51,884 nt of DNA from Apophysomyces variabilis (Eukaryota > Mucoromycota > Mucoromycetes > Mucorales > Mucoraceae), in contig MZZL01000098.1 of assembly GCA_002749535.1 (NCBI GenBank), positions 4,918-56,801 on the forward strand, written 5' to 3'. Positions 35,894 to 47,223 of the stretch are shown here, in pieces. The notes beneath the pieces are model-generated. The model did no database searches, was not told the origin of the DNA, and worked only from the letters and a program-made list of their open reading frames with translations. Position numbers and translations under genes: made by a program. Position 1 is the first letter of the stretch. Each line of letters begins with the position of its first letter.

Positions 35894-36450
35894 GGTTACT
35901 GGTTTTCTACCGCTATAAACGCTAACTGCTGAATCGGAAAAGGAAACGGGACGGAAAATAACCGTGACAACATCCTATTGTACCCCTAGTACGTTGCCCT
36001 TTCTTTGTTTAGTTTTGTTTCATTTCGTTGACAGTTCCATTTTTCTTGCTGTTGTGATGATGCATAAACAGACACTCGGGTTCAAGTTTTAGGAGGCGGT
36101 GCCCCAAAGTGGCCCAAGGCCTTCTCCACGTGGCAGAATATTTTTAATCCGTTCCGACACATGGGTGATAGAACAGCCGGCATCTTTGGTCCTTTGCTAG
36201 AACGATTTGTGTCACTCTCTGTTCCGGAGTTTGATGTTCTGTTTCGGCCCTAGGCGGAGGCTTAACCGCGGAGAGAGGCTGCGGATCCACGTTTTGGCAA
36301 CCCAAACAAACGATACAACAGTTTAGAGGCAAAAAAGAATGGGCTTCTCTTAAGAGACAAGTGTATTCTTTTATTCGGATTTATACAAAAAAAAACAAGA
36401 TAATAAAAATGAACAAGCAAAGAAAAAAAAATGAAAGACTTTTTCTTTTT

Positions 36451-36473
36451 GTTGTTGTCGTTGTTGTTGTTGT
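36451..36473. repeat. GTT microsatellite
   Basis: Seven GTT-type units, with one GTC interruption, lie about 150 bp downstream of the RCF2 stop. It is outside any coding frame I call. Confidence 0.7.
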
Positions 36474-36625
36474 AGGATGGGGAGAAGGAAGAAGGATGGG
36501 ATTATGCAGGCATAGAATTTCTTTTGGGCTTTTTTTTTCTTTATCTCTTCCATAATATATCTTTCTTTAAGGGGTGTGTGTAGAGGAAAAGGCGAGAGAG
36601 AAAGAGAGTCTTTCGAGTTCTTCTA

Positions 36626-37414
36626 TTATTGGACGATCTTGGATTCGTATTGCTTTGCGTCGGGCAATTCAAGGATGGCCTGTAATTGAGCATCGGGTGC
36701 TTCTTTGCGCTTCTTGTCGTCATCGTCCATGTAGATAGACAGACCAGCCGAGGCCATCAAGACAGCAATCGTCACAGCCTGTGCGTACATACGTGCTTGG
36801 ACAATCTTTTGTTGTGTTGTAAGATATCGGTTGGAGAAGCTAAGACCCAATGCACCAGCCATGGAAACAGCCCATGAGATACCTAGACAACCTTTCTTTA
36901 ATATCCTGACCACTTGATGGGAATACATTGTTTCTTTCTTTTTTTTCTCCTCACATACCAATAACGGACCATCGGTTGTCGTTAAGGTAGTGCAACACTT
37001 GGTCGGTAGTGGACATTGGTCCCTGGAATCGACCCTTGTTCTTTTGCATCTCTTCCAACATAATTTCATCGGCATATCCCAAAGTCTCGTTTTCGTAAGC
37101 AATTGTTGCTTGATCTGAACCAAAGAGGTAACCGGCCACACCGCCTAGACAGAAGGAAAGCAAGGAGGAAGAAAATCAAATGTATATCAGTTTTCCATAT
37201 TGCCTTTTTTTTTCCCAAATCGATTCCACTACATACTGGCTGCTGGCATGATGGCTTGCATTTGTCTGTTCAGGGCTCTGAAGTGAGGAGAGCGACGGTA
37301 GGTGAGAACAGTAGCCACGGCACCGATACCCAGACCGATAGCAGCACCCTTCAAACCACCAATAACACCAATCTTTTGGCATTCCTTCTCTTGTTCGGGT
37401 GTCAAGTATTTCAT
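36626..37414 (-). CDS. RCF2: RCF2, respiratory supercomplex factor 2 (HIG1 domain)
   Basis: Three exons (37414-37237, 37144-36959, 36882-36626) encode 206 residues (yeast Rcf2 is 224). The start MKYLTPEQEKECQ resembles yeast Rcf2 (MKILTQDE). An N-terminal Gly/Ala-rich hydrophobic segment (GGLKGAAIGLGIGAVATVL) precedes the C-terminal HIG1 domain, whose signature reads KIVQARMYAQAVTIAVLMASAGLS. Rcf2 sits in the inner mitochondrial membrane and helps assemble or regulate cytochrome c oxidase in III-IV supercomplexes. All exon junctions are phase 1. The C-terminus is charged. Confidence in the family is high because the HIG1 QARMYAQ core is intact. Confidence 0.95.
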
Positions 37415-39131
37415 GGTTTGTTGTTGTTGTTGTTTGTGATATAGATAAGTTTAAGAACGAAGTCCAGCCCAACCCCCGCTCTTTGTTTCTTGTCGTTTTT
37501 ATCATTTGTTTGTGACTTCGAATTCATATCCCGTTCCTTTTTCGCAAGTTGGGCCAAATGGCATGATGTTTTTATTCAATCTCAGATAGCCAATGATCCA
37601 TTGCTTACTATTCAATGGCACACGCACTCTCTCTAGGACCCCCCCGCTTACCATTGAACAACCCCTCCCCTCTCTTTTCTTAAATTCCCAGTCCATCCTC
37701 CAGGGTTCCTGGAAACTTAAACATTTCATCTATAAAAGCCCAGTCATTCCAAATGCTGCCCCTCTTTCTATCTCTCTCTCTATATATCTATTGCTCGCTT
37801 GACGAGCATCTTCTCCCTCTGTTCTTCATCTAATCCGTAGATACATCCATTCCTCATAGTGAATGAATTATATGCCCTCCATTGAATTGGGTACAAAGTT
37901 GCTTTTACTCTCCACCGTCCCTGTTACATCTTTTTCACGATCGATCCGACTGCCGACCTATCCATTTTGTGTTACATCTGCTTTTTCGTCTTTCGTTTGC
38001 GCCCGGACCCGTTCAACACAAAAATAAGAAACGAGGTCATCAAACTTTATTTTCTCTTTCTCACCATTATCAGATAAAAAAACAATCCTACGCCGCTCAC
38101 AATGCAATGGCTCAGCTCAAGAAAAAGAGGGAATCAGAAAAATTATTTCCCATGAGTGCCAAAATCTGATGAATCCTTGTCTTGATCCATTTTCCGATAA
38201 TATCCGTGATCCGTCTATTCGATAAATGCAAACCCTGACTATTCACTCAATGCTTTAGCAGCTAACATGAGGTAAATTCCTTAAGAAGGAGCAGGATGAC
38301 GACATGGACTTTGCAGATGATATCCTTTTTTTTTTCATTCCGTGTGCACAAGAAGCATCATGTGCAAAAGTGGGAATGAACCACAACGTTTTGCCGAAAG
38401 ATTTTTTCATTTTGAGGGTTGGACAAGCGAAGCCGTAGGATGGTTTGTGTACCTGGTTCCAAATGGTTCTTATCTTCACTCTAAACCTGTCTGAACTCCT
38501 AGCTTTGCTTAAAACGAAATAATGCCTCGTGTCTACGACTCACCCAATATCAGCTCGAAGCTTGCCTAAGAAACTAGAATGATTACTTTCGCATGGAATG
38601 GAATCCTTGCAGGTACGCCATGATGGGGCATCATCAGCTTCTGGATAAAAATATATGAGGTGCCACTCGTATCCATTACGCTCAAATGCAAAAGAGGAAA
38701 GGTGGACGAACATTGTTACCCGCATCAAGCGAATTTTTTTTTATCGAATGGCACGATGCAAAATGCCCCTCCTGTTAGGAATTCTGCTTGGGCAGTGGCT
38801 GCTTTTCCTAGCCGGGCTTGCTTCAAGTTTCGGAAGGATCATAGGGATAAGTACCAGCAATTTGAATTTTTGATGTTATGGATTCCTAGTCAGATTCAGC
38901 CATGATGTCTTATTGCAAAAGCCTAGCCTGCCATGGAACAGACACATGTTTTGATAAGAATTACCAAGTACCTTATCCAGAACAAGATATAAAAAGAAAG
39001 ACTTGGAAGACGAGACCAACTGAATGGTTGTTCATTCAAATGAAAGATCATCGTAATATGGTTTACAATGTAGCAATTAACTATTTTCTTTAAGGGACAG
39101 TAGTGATGAAATGATGATATGAATTTCGAGT
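37415..39131. other. Intergenic upstream of RCF2, with promoter-like sequence but no supported gene
   Basis: 1.7 kb lies between the RCF2 start and the NSA1 stop, both minus strand. The RCF2 promoter should be at the left. On the plus strand a TATAAAAG at 37731 is followed by CT-rich sequence and an ATG at 37863, which opens 54 codons with no recognisable content. Frames at 37882-38169, 38655-38905 and 38902-39093 are also unrecognised. I call none of them. Confidence 0.4.
37731..37738 (+). promoter_or_regulatory. TATA box-like element without an assigned gene
   Basis: TATAAAAG followed by pyrimidine-rich sequence (TCTATCTCTCTCTC, about 37768-37786) looks like a TATA plus initiator arrangement for plus-strand transcription. 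No convincing coding sequence follows, so it may be chance or drive a non-coding transcript. Confidence 0.3.
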
Positions 39132-40775
39132 CTACGCAGTACGTTTCCTCTTTGCATTGACTTTCTCCATAGATGCCCATAGCGCTTCCTCCTCTTCTTC
39201 TTCCTTTTGTTCCTCTTCCGATTTCGGCAGTTCAAACTCTTCGTCTACCAAAACACATGTGAGACGCTGCTTAAGGTAAGCTTTATGTTCGAGTCGACGG
39301 TAGGTGGATGTCATTTCATGTACTCGCAGGAATCGATCAATGGAAACACTGACAAGCATAGGTGCCTTCTCAGATGACGACGAGAACGTCGGTGCAGGGG
39401 TCACAATCACGTCTCTAGCAGCTCCTTGGAATCCTTTCAATCAACCAAAAATTACCGTTTAGATCTCTTTTCCGCTATCATGAACAGCCTATGCTTACCT
39501 TTGTAGCGTGCGACGAGTTTACCCGTTCGAATATCCACGGCGCTTACATCGGATACGGTATCAGTGAAGAGGATCTGATTATAATCCTTTCCGATGCGAA
39601 CATTGGTAATAGGGTGCTTGCCAATTTCCACATTCAGTACCGGCCGTCGTGCAGCTTTGGCATCGTATAAGCGAATCTTAGAAAACAAGCGGTTCTGATC
39701 AGACTAACTCTTATATCATCCTCGACGGTATCATTTTCTCTCTGTCTCTGTTTACCTGATGATAATGCGTACCAACCACAACCTTATTTGCATCCTCACT
39801 CATGAACTGAAGATCACGCACCCAAATAGGTTGTTGCAGATCTAAAAAGTCGTTTTTGACCTACTTATATCGTGAGTTCAATGAACCCTCTCCGTCTAAT
39901 CCTATCAAAACCCACTGCTTACATTTTTTGCCTTGAACAATATGCCTTTGGCTTGTTTTTTGCTTTGCTTGCTTTTATTGATCGAGTCATTGGTTTCATT
40001 GGATGCTTCAGTGTTGGAAAGCGCATTAAGGTCATAGATGCATAGATCGTTCTCTTTTCCACCCGTAGCAAACACATGCGATTGAGTTGGGTGGAAGCGC
40101 ATGATGCTTAAGTCGGAATCCAGTGTAGCGACTGATGTGGTTGTTCCTGACGGTGTGGAGAGCGAAGTATACGAAAAGTGACCAGCCGATGAGCAAGCAG
40201 CGACGTGGCTAAAACAATGGATCAGTTTCCCTTCTTTTAGGCTGCACTCTAATGATGTGGGGTGTATTTTCCCTTTTTTATCTTTACCTGTTTGTGGTAT
40301 AGAGCCCGACAAAACCAAGCTTGCCGTCTGTCGTGCTCACATTTGTATCCTTATATTCCCGTACGATCTCGCCTGTCTCCGGTGCCATGTATTGAATCTT
40401 TCCACTTTTACGCGCAATGACCAACTAGCCTTGAGAATGAGCCAAAAGAACGAATGGGGTTGGGAAGGAAAGAAAAGCGATCGTGTACCTGCTTTTTACC
40501 GTCTAGCATCCCCCATGCCATTTTCTGCACGTATTCGTTGGGGTTGACTTTTCCAAAGTTTCCTGCCATAAATGTAGGTTCTTCCTTTTTAGATCCTTCC
40601 TTTCCCTCGGCTTCCTTTTCTTCATCGCGTTTTGCGCGTTTTTTAGGCTTTTCAGCTTTCGGTGGCGGAAACACGACCCCTAGAATTGTACACATTAACA
40701 AGGTTTTTGCCTTGTGTATGAGAAAACAAACCTACACTTGACCAAACCATTCTCGTCGCCTGTAAAGTATTTCAT
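39132..40775 (-). CDS. NSA1: NSA1/WDR74, WD40 ribosome-biogenesis factor
   Basis: Seven exons (40775-40736, 40679-40489, 40424-40288, 40208-39923, 39860-39756, 39676-39499, 39433-39132) give 412 residues (yeast Nsa1 463, human WDR74 385). Family landmarks: the start MKYFTGDENGLVK, LVIARKSGKIQYM, FATGGKENDLCIYDL, AKNVKNDFLDLQQPIWVRDL (yeast AKNVKNDRLDMRVPVWP), SIDRFLRVHEM and KAYLKQRLTCVLVDEEFELP. The basic C-terminus follows an acidic run with EALWASMEKV. Nsa1/WDR74 is a seven-bladed WD propeller on nucleolar pre-60S particles and is released by the AAA-ATPase Rix7/NVL. A disordered Lys/Glu-rich insert (KAEKPKKRAKRDEEKEAEG) near residue 20 is lineage-specific. The fifth intron uses a CTAAG acceptor. 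Confidence 0.92.
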
Positions 40776-41419
40776 ATTTTAAATAATGGTTATCAGTTAA
40801 AGCTTTAAAAGGATCGTTTCTTTCTGTCTGCCAGAAAGAGAAAAAATTCGTTGGCCAACAAAAATTGGGACGGTTTCTTTTGACTGTCTCTATGGTCGAA
40901 GGCTGCTACTTTCGTTCGAACGTGATGGGGCTAAAAGGCAGTTCACGCGCTAAAGTCAATGGATGCTTGTATCGACCGTGTAACTGCTTTAGTGATGATC
41001 AAGACCTCATATGATACATTAAGAAAAACCAGACAAGCATTCAGAAATTTCTTTTTGGTGTCATCATTACACTTTTTTTATTTGTCAAAATGGTGTAAAG
41101 GCATATATAACATAGTAAAGGAACATATAAAGAAGTATCTTTTTTACAAATTTTTTTACAACGGAAAAAAAGCGAAAAAAGAAACAAGAAAAAAAACAAA
41201 AAACCCAAACGGTGGATGTTCCGAAGTGGAACAAAAAACCGGACAAACAAAGATAAAATGATATTCTTCAAGATTCCAAAAGGAAGAAGAACCTCTTTTT
41301 GTTTTGTTTCCAGTCAAGGAAATTTAGCCGACAGCCGATAGAGAGAAAAAGTAGTTCGAGTCTGGTTGAGTTGCAAACCGATAGATTTAAGTAAAAAAGG
41401 AGTCGTGGCGGTTTCGCCG
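40776..41419. other. Intergenic: NSA1 upstream region and 3' flank of the C2H2 gene
   Basis: 644 bp between tandem minus-strand genes. The part near 41100-41270 is very A-rich on the plus strand (T-rich on the sense strand), as expected of a 3' UTR. The 100-codon frame at 40959-41261 reflects this composition. No gene is called. Confidence 0.5.
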
Positions 41420-42718
41420 CTACGCAACATCGTCCTTTTCGTGCTTCTGCATCATGTGTCTTGTCAAAGCATCCTTTCGGCTGAAAGTAGAAGGACACTC
41501 GGCACAGGAGAAAGACCGTTCACCGTGATGTACAGTAGAGATATGTCGATCGCAATCGTGCTTTCGATCAAAAGCCTTGGGACAGAGATAGCAAGAGAAG
41601 CTCTTCTGACGGTTCTTATCGTGCGTCTTAACATGGGTGCCAAGATTGTATCGGCGGCTGAACTTGCTCTTGCAGACAGGGCATTCAAACCGCTTTCCTT
41701 CGGCAGTGTCCTCGGTAAGGAGACGCTTACGCTTCACAGATGCCTCGTTGATAATGACGTGATCCAGAGACTGCTTTCGCTTTTTGCTATTCGTCATCGT
41801 TGTCGTTGGAAGCGCAAGGGCTTGGGTAGGCTCGGGTTGAACAAGATTAATGGCGTTGGTGGCAGTGCTAGCGGGGGCTGCAACAGATGGCTCGATGGCA
41901 TTGAAACCGAAGAGATCCTCCAAGGTCAAGTTATTGTTATCGTCTTGGAACATGGAAGCGTCAAATGCATCGAAATGCTGTGAGAAATCGTCAAGGGTAT
42001 CAGGCACGGCACAAGAAGGTAGATCAACCGCCTGATCGTTGTCAGAAGGGAGAGGAGGAAAGAGAGCATTAGTATCCTCTTCAGTAGAAGAAGACATGGT
42101 CACAGCCTGCTGTTCATGTGAGTTCTTCATTAGCTGAGCAGGATCTGCCGTGAAAGTGATGGCAGGGCTCATCCAGGACGAGGCATCGTCAAACCTTAAG
42201 TAGCTAGCGACCTGGATATCATCCTTTGAAGAAGAAGCTACATTGCAGGATCCCATGAAGGGTGTATCCTGGAAATTATTTAAACATGGTGTAAATGATG
42301 TAGCAGGAGTAAATGGAGTCCCAGTAGAGGGATCCAAGAAAGGAGTTTCGATCATGGGTGATTCCATATCTAAAGACATGCCAGCAACAGCAGCAGCAGC
42401 TGGGGTTACATCTCCGATGATAGAAGCCAGGAAATTATCGTTCCGATTCGGCGGATCGACCGCGGTGGGAAAGTGGTGATTGTTTGTCTTTGCCGAGGAT
42501 TCTCCCAGAGAGATAGCGGCTGCTAAAGCAGACACATGGGCAGATACGATAAGTCGACATGCGACAACAAATTCTGAATCGTTGTCGTACTCACCATCAA
42601 AATCCCAAAAATTAGCGTAATCCAAAGTAGAGTTATTGTTGGTAGAAGGGTTCATATCGTTTGGTGTTGAATCGAATAGGAGTTGATGAAGTTGATCAAT
42701 GTCGAATGAATTGGGCAT
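41420..42718 (-). CDS. C2H2 zinc-finger transcription factor, Crz1-like
   Basis: A single exon encodes 432 residues. Three C2H2 fingers lie at about residues 344-426: FECPVCKSKFSRRYNLGTHV, FSCYLCPKAFDRKHDCDRHI and FSCAECPSTFSRKDALTRHM. The RYNL, KHDCDRH and DAL.RH contact patterns resemble the calcineurin-responsive factor Crz1, although finger 3 lacks the insertion of the ascomycete protein. A bipartite basic stretch (KKRKQSLDHVIINEASVKRKR) just before the fingers is a likely nuclear localisation signal. The long N-terminus is acidic and Asn/Ser/Thr/Pro-rich, with DLHQLL-like acidic-hydrophobic patches suited to activation. I did not find an unambiguous PxIxIT calcineurin site, so calcium regulation is inference. 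Confidence 0.88.
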   Translation of the reverse strand: MPNSFDIDQLHQLLFDSTPNDMNPSTNNNSTLDYANFWDFDGEYDNDSEFVVACRLIVSAHVSALAAAISLGESSAKTNNHHFPTAVDPPNRNDNFLASIIGDVTPAAAAVAGMSLDMESPMIETPFLDPSTGTPFTPATSFTPCLNNFQDTPFMGSCNVASSSKDDIQVASYLRFDDASSWMSPAITFTADPAQLMKNSHEQQAVTMSSSTEEDTNALFPPLPSDNDQAVDLPSCAVPDTLDDFSQHFDAFDASMFQDDNNNLTLEDLFGFNAIEPSVAAPASTATNAINLVQPEPTQALALPTTTMTNSKKRKQSLDHVIINEASVKRKRLLTEDTAEGKRFECPVCKSKFSRRYNLGTHVKTHDKNRQKSFSCYLCPKAFDRKHDCDRHISTVHHGERSFSCAECPSTFSRKDALTRHMMQKHEKDDVA

Positions 42719-44686
42719 ACAAATGCAAGATAGTAATTAACAATGAAAAATGAACCACCAAACGATGGGGCCAATGGGTATATAACAAAAAGGGTGGGAG
42801 AGAGGGAGAAGGGCAAGAAGAGAAAACAAGCCTAGAAGGAGAGGGAGAAAACGCAAGTAAAAAAATTTTGAGCTTTTTTAACCAAGAACTGCCGCAGCAA
42901 AACCGAAAATGGTAATTGTACAACCTTAATTTTGAGTCATGAGCGAAAGTTCCGACGCCCGGAAGCATTCAATTCACAATAGAAAGAAAAATGACTCTCC
43001 TTTCTTTGTGCGTCAATGGTATTAGACGACATTCACTTATTCCCCTTCCCCCTCCTAGAAGTACGTCGTGCGTTTGATCCAATATGTCGCAGCCTCTTTT
43101 CCTATTTCAGCAAACTCCATTTGGATTACCTCTTTGGGAACAGAGACGTGGCTTTCGTTTTCATCATTGTTGTGGCGATGAACAACGTGAACGCTGAGCT
43201 CACAGGGGGCGTTCATAAGTGGATATACAGTTTCTGTCTCGACTTTTTGCTTATTAATAGGGCACCTTCGGACTTTTCTTATTCTCTGTTTGGAAGAAAT
43301 ATACCGATTGCAGATTTTTTTTCCCAGGTGAAACACAATCGTTTTTAACCAATTTGAAATTGATCCTCAAAGATGTTCTAAACATTCACAAAGTGCACTA
43401 TTACTATGGACATAGCAGTGTTTGTCCACGAAAGTATCTTTTAACATGCCTATTTTTCGAGATTTTGTCTGAATCAGCTACCGCTAAGAAGAATACGTAT
43501 CTTGATCTGTACTGATTTCATCAAGCAAATATAGCGGTATGTTTTTTCCCCTTGCGTTTGTCTGTAATCCGATCTGGAGCATCAGAGATCAACCTTTTTT
43601 TTCTATGGGGAATCGAGGCTGTGCGTTGCGTTGAAATTTTAATGAGCTCTAAAAGTGGAGCATGTCTAAATCTGGCTCTACCTGCTTCATATGGTTATAT
43701 CGTGTAGCCTACGATGATGCAATGTTTAACTTACACCTCGTTCCGAAAAGTATTTTCGTCTCACGACAGAAATCTGATGTCGCGTTTTCGCAATCGTGTA
43801 TCTTTCATTTCAAAAAGTTTGGTTCTGGATGCCGAAAAATCAGACATCGCATATCCACGAGATCTTATCGTGTCTCGAACACTATATAAAGTACGTATGC
43901 CTTCAGTGCCGATCAAAAAGCCTAAAGATTCTAAGAGTATTAATCTAGAATTTCGTCAGTAATAATGCAAGCTTGTCACTTAAAGAGGCCGACTTTTTAG
44001 CCTGTGGAAAGGAACAGTGAGAACTGTAAAGAGAGCTTTAACTGAGTGCTTAAATAGCAGAGGACAGACGTGGATTTCACGGTTAACTGCGTCCTTCTTG
44101 GGCAAGTCTGAGTTCTCATACCGATGTAAAGCATGCCTGGTCTGAAGCGCAAGCGCAGATGATCATTATCTTACGTATTGTGTCTGCGTGCTAGACTTAC
44201 GGAACAATTGTCTTCTGATGTAGTGTCGAACTCTAAGTAGAAGCTATTTAATGCCTTAGATGGACATTATGACACAAGACCTAGAATTTGTCTTTAAATA
44301 CATGGTTCCACAATGCGACAATGCTTGTTTTATTAGATATAGCATCGTTACAGCCAACTAACTCCAAGAACGATGCGAGAGTCTGTTTTGTATTATTCTG
44401 TAAGTAATTGTTGAAGTTTTTCATCAGCGCTAAGTATTAGCAATTATCTACTCTAATTCATGTGATGTACGGCTGTATTCAGTGCTAGGTTCCTGGTCAA
44501 CAGTAGAAGACACAAAAGCCGGATTTCATCTAATCTTGCTTTTTTAAATCCGTCTTTGCAGGAGATAAAACAAGTTCGTACGATTTCTTTATGTTTCATT
44601 CTTTTTCATTCATTCATTTCTTTTCTTTTATTAACACAGCTAACACGATTTGGCCTCTTAGGAACCCGGGGAAATGCAGACAAAGT
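42719..44686. other. Intergenic upstream of the C2H2 gene
   Basis: 1.97 kb between the C2H2 start and the aminotransferase stop. The first 200 bases should be the C2H2 promoter and 5' UTR, with purine-rich tracts near 42790-42860. Frames at 43016-43348, 43662-43889 and 43714-43962 (plus) are unrecognised and overlap one another. No RNA gene or repeat noted. Confidence 0.45.
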
Positions 44687-46247
44687 TTATAATTTAGTGT
44701 TTTCGATTGCTGCTGCAATACTCGAAACAATGCGGTCAATGGCCAGATCAGTCTCTTCTTCTGTGATGTTAAGTGGCGGAATGAGTCGGAGTGTCTCGTA
44801 AATAGAGGTGGTCAATAACAAGGTATCACGTTTTAAGGCCTCTTGGGCCACAGCATTGGCGAATCCTTTGGGAACATTCATGAACTCGACACCAATCATA
44901 AGACCAAGACCTCGAATATCTGCAGTAACGCCCTTTGGCAACAGACCAGGAATCTTAGCATTCAGAGCGGCAAAGAACTGCTTGGATCTAAGCATCAACA
45001 AACAAAAGGCATCAGATACGGTTCTCTTTCTCTATCTATGTCTGGCTTTATGTTTCAAAATGGCTTACCTGGCATTACAGTTGTCTAAAAGTCGCTCGTC
45101 CTCAAAGACCTGGAGTGTAGCATTCGCAGCCGCACATGCAACGGCATTACCACCATAAGTACCACCCATAGAGCCTGGTGGTTGTCGATCCATTAGTTCT
45201 TTACGGGACACAATGGCAGACAGTGGATAACCAGAAGCAATGCCTTTGGCCATCACGAGGATATCAGGTCGGACATCAAAATGCTCCACTGCAAACATCT
45301 TTCCCGTTCGGCCAAATCCAGACTGAACCTCGTCGCATATCAACAAGATATCGTGCTTGTCACATAGAGCGCGGAGACCCTTGAGGAAGTCTTAATAAAA
45401 CCAATGAATGAATTGTCAGTGAGGGTGCATCAATGGCTACAACCAAGCGATCTGCTTTTTTTAATGAAAAGGAACTTACTCTGGGGAGGAACAACATAGC
45501 CGCCTTCACCTTGTACAGGCTCGATAAGGAAAGCGGCTGTATCTTGCGGAGCCGATCGTTGAAGAAGCAAAGTCTCTAATTGCTTTAAGGCCTCTTCTCC
45601 ACACCAATCAGCAGTGAACCGTGCGGGATCCGCCTTGTGGGCGGACCATTGTTGATAATAAGGAAACGGAGCGACATGAACACCTGGCATCAATGGAGAG
45701 TAACCTGCGCTGTATATGGTTTTTGAAGTAGTGAGAGCCATGGTACCGAAGGTTCGCCCGTGGTAAGATCCTTGGAAGACAATGATGTTTTGTTTTTTGG
45801 TCGCATGACGCGCCAGTTTCACTGCAGCTTCGACTGCCTCCGATCCTGAGTTCCAGAAGAAAAAGGTATCGAGATCCGGTGATGGCATTTTTGGTTTAAG
45901 GCGCTGGATAAGATCCAACATGGGTTTCTGATAAAAGATATTGACCTGACCATGCGTCAAGGTAGCGACTTGTTCTTGGACAGCCTTAACGACAGTAGGA
46001 TGACAATGCCCTAAGTGATAAAGCAGCCATATGAGATTTGTATCCTCCGGGTCTGATTTAATGACAGAAAAGAGAGCGAACCTGTGTTGGTGACACCGAT
46101 ACCAGTCGTAAGGTCCAAGTATTTCTTGCCATCCACCGTCCAAACATAGGTACCTTTCGCTCTCTCAATTACCAGATCGGTACTACGGCCAATACCATTG
46201 GCAACATGCTTTTTGCCAAACTGTGCAAGTTTCGAGCTAGCTGACAT
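44687..46247 (-). CDS. Class-III PLP aminotransferase (4-aminobutyrate/ornithine type)
   Basis: Four exons (46247-46082, 46010-45480, 45390-45069, 44987-44687) encode 439 residues. Class-III landmarks: GIGVTNTGHCHP, FFFWNSGSEAVEAAVKLAR, the GSYHGRTFG phosphate-binding region, FLIEPVQGEGGYVVPP, LLICDEVQSGFGRTG (Asp near 252) and the PLP Schiff-base lysine in MAKGIASGYPLSA (Lys near 281), then GGTYGGNAVACAAA. It transfers an omega-amino group to 2-oxoglutarate or a similar keto acid. Length and sequence look more like the compact bacterial/plant-type GABA or acetylornithine enzymes than the longer fungal Uga1, so I give no symbol. No mitochondrial presequence is obvious. Intron 2 ends in TTAAG. 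Confidence 0.9.
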
Positions 46248-47223
46248 CTTCTGCGCTCTTGTAGGAAAGGGAAAGGAACGAGGAAACGAAAAAGAAAAGG
46301 GAACCCTTGCTAGATCTTTATACAGGGTACAGAAACGATCGGAGCCGCTTTGGATTTGTCAACGGCAACCAATCGTACGGGAGAATCCCTCGAAATTCTC
46401 AGGCACATACATACTCCGATACCCTGATCTGTTTTCATTTACTCCCGGAATGAGTAACTTTGAACAAGGACTAAATCTATGATCCAATACTTAGTAAAAT
46501 AGAATTTCTAGCTTTGATGCGCGTTTCGGTTCGAAACAGCAGGGCATGATTCATGGATTACTTTTCTCACTGATGCTCTTCCTGGATGAGATAGAGCGAT
46601 TTCCTATCGCTAAGGCAATCCAACATTGCTAGATAATTTACCCAGAATGAGCTTTCCATGACTAAAATTTCGATGCGGGAAACCAAACTGCAATTTCAGA
46701 GTTGCCGAAAGCGCACTATATTTTCCAATTGTCTTACGGGTTATATCTTTGGGACTGTTTGGAAACCTGACTGCGAAGGGCGGTGGATAAAATAGAACAA
46801 TCCTTACCTTCAATGAACAGAAATTTCTACAGAAACAAGAATAGAACGATCAACCAAAGTTTTTGCTCATAACCGAATAAAGTTCCTTTTGTCCACGAAC
46901 TGGAAATCAATCAAAGTTCGGTTTGTTGATGGCGAAAAAGTTGCTCTATTTTCCGCATCCTGATTTTTCTCACTCCTGATTCTGACTGAACCTCATATAA
47001 CAGTCTGTTCCTTCGTCGCAAATGACACACTATGTAATGATTATTTCCCCATCATCACTTTGTGCGGAGCCTAGAATCATCATTTTCTTGCCAGTTGCTC
47101 TTATCCTGCATATGTACGCAGTCTATAACCCATACAATCCCATCTGTCGTGTGATTTCCATTATATGATTGTGTTTGTTGTTTGTTGGTGGTGGCTTTAT
47201 CGTAAAAAAAAAAAGGAACTCGA
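46248..47223. other. Intergenic: aminotransferase upstream region and eIF3h 3' flank
   Basis: 976 bp between tandem minus-strand genes. The frames at 46198-46482 (plus) and 46610-46813 (minus) have no recognisable content. No gene, RNA or repeat is supported. Confidence 0.5.

Larger units (their letters stand above)
35163..36625. other. Intergenic with an assembly gap
   Basis: This stretch holds the 3' flanks of two convergent genes (the RG-rich gene on plus, RCF2 on minus) and a run of Ns. The RCF2 side contains a GTT microsatellite at 36451-36473. No gene is visible on either side of the gap. Anything inside the gap cannot be judged. Confidence 0.5.

Noticed and set aside
35499..35918. Long plus-strand open frame across the Ns
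   Set aside because: It consists of unknown bases and poly-T; it is an artefact of translating a gap.
38902..39093. 63-codon Cys-containing frame near NSA1
   Set aside because: No signal peptide, no conserved pattern, and it lies in the 3' flank of NSA1.
43662..43962. Overlapping frames upstream of the C2H2 gene
   Set aside because: Two overlapping frames with no recognisable content and no codon or splice evidence.
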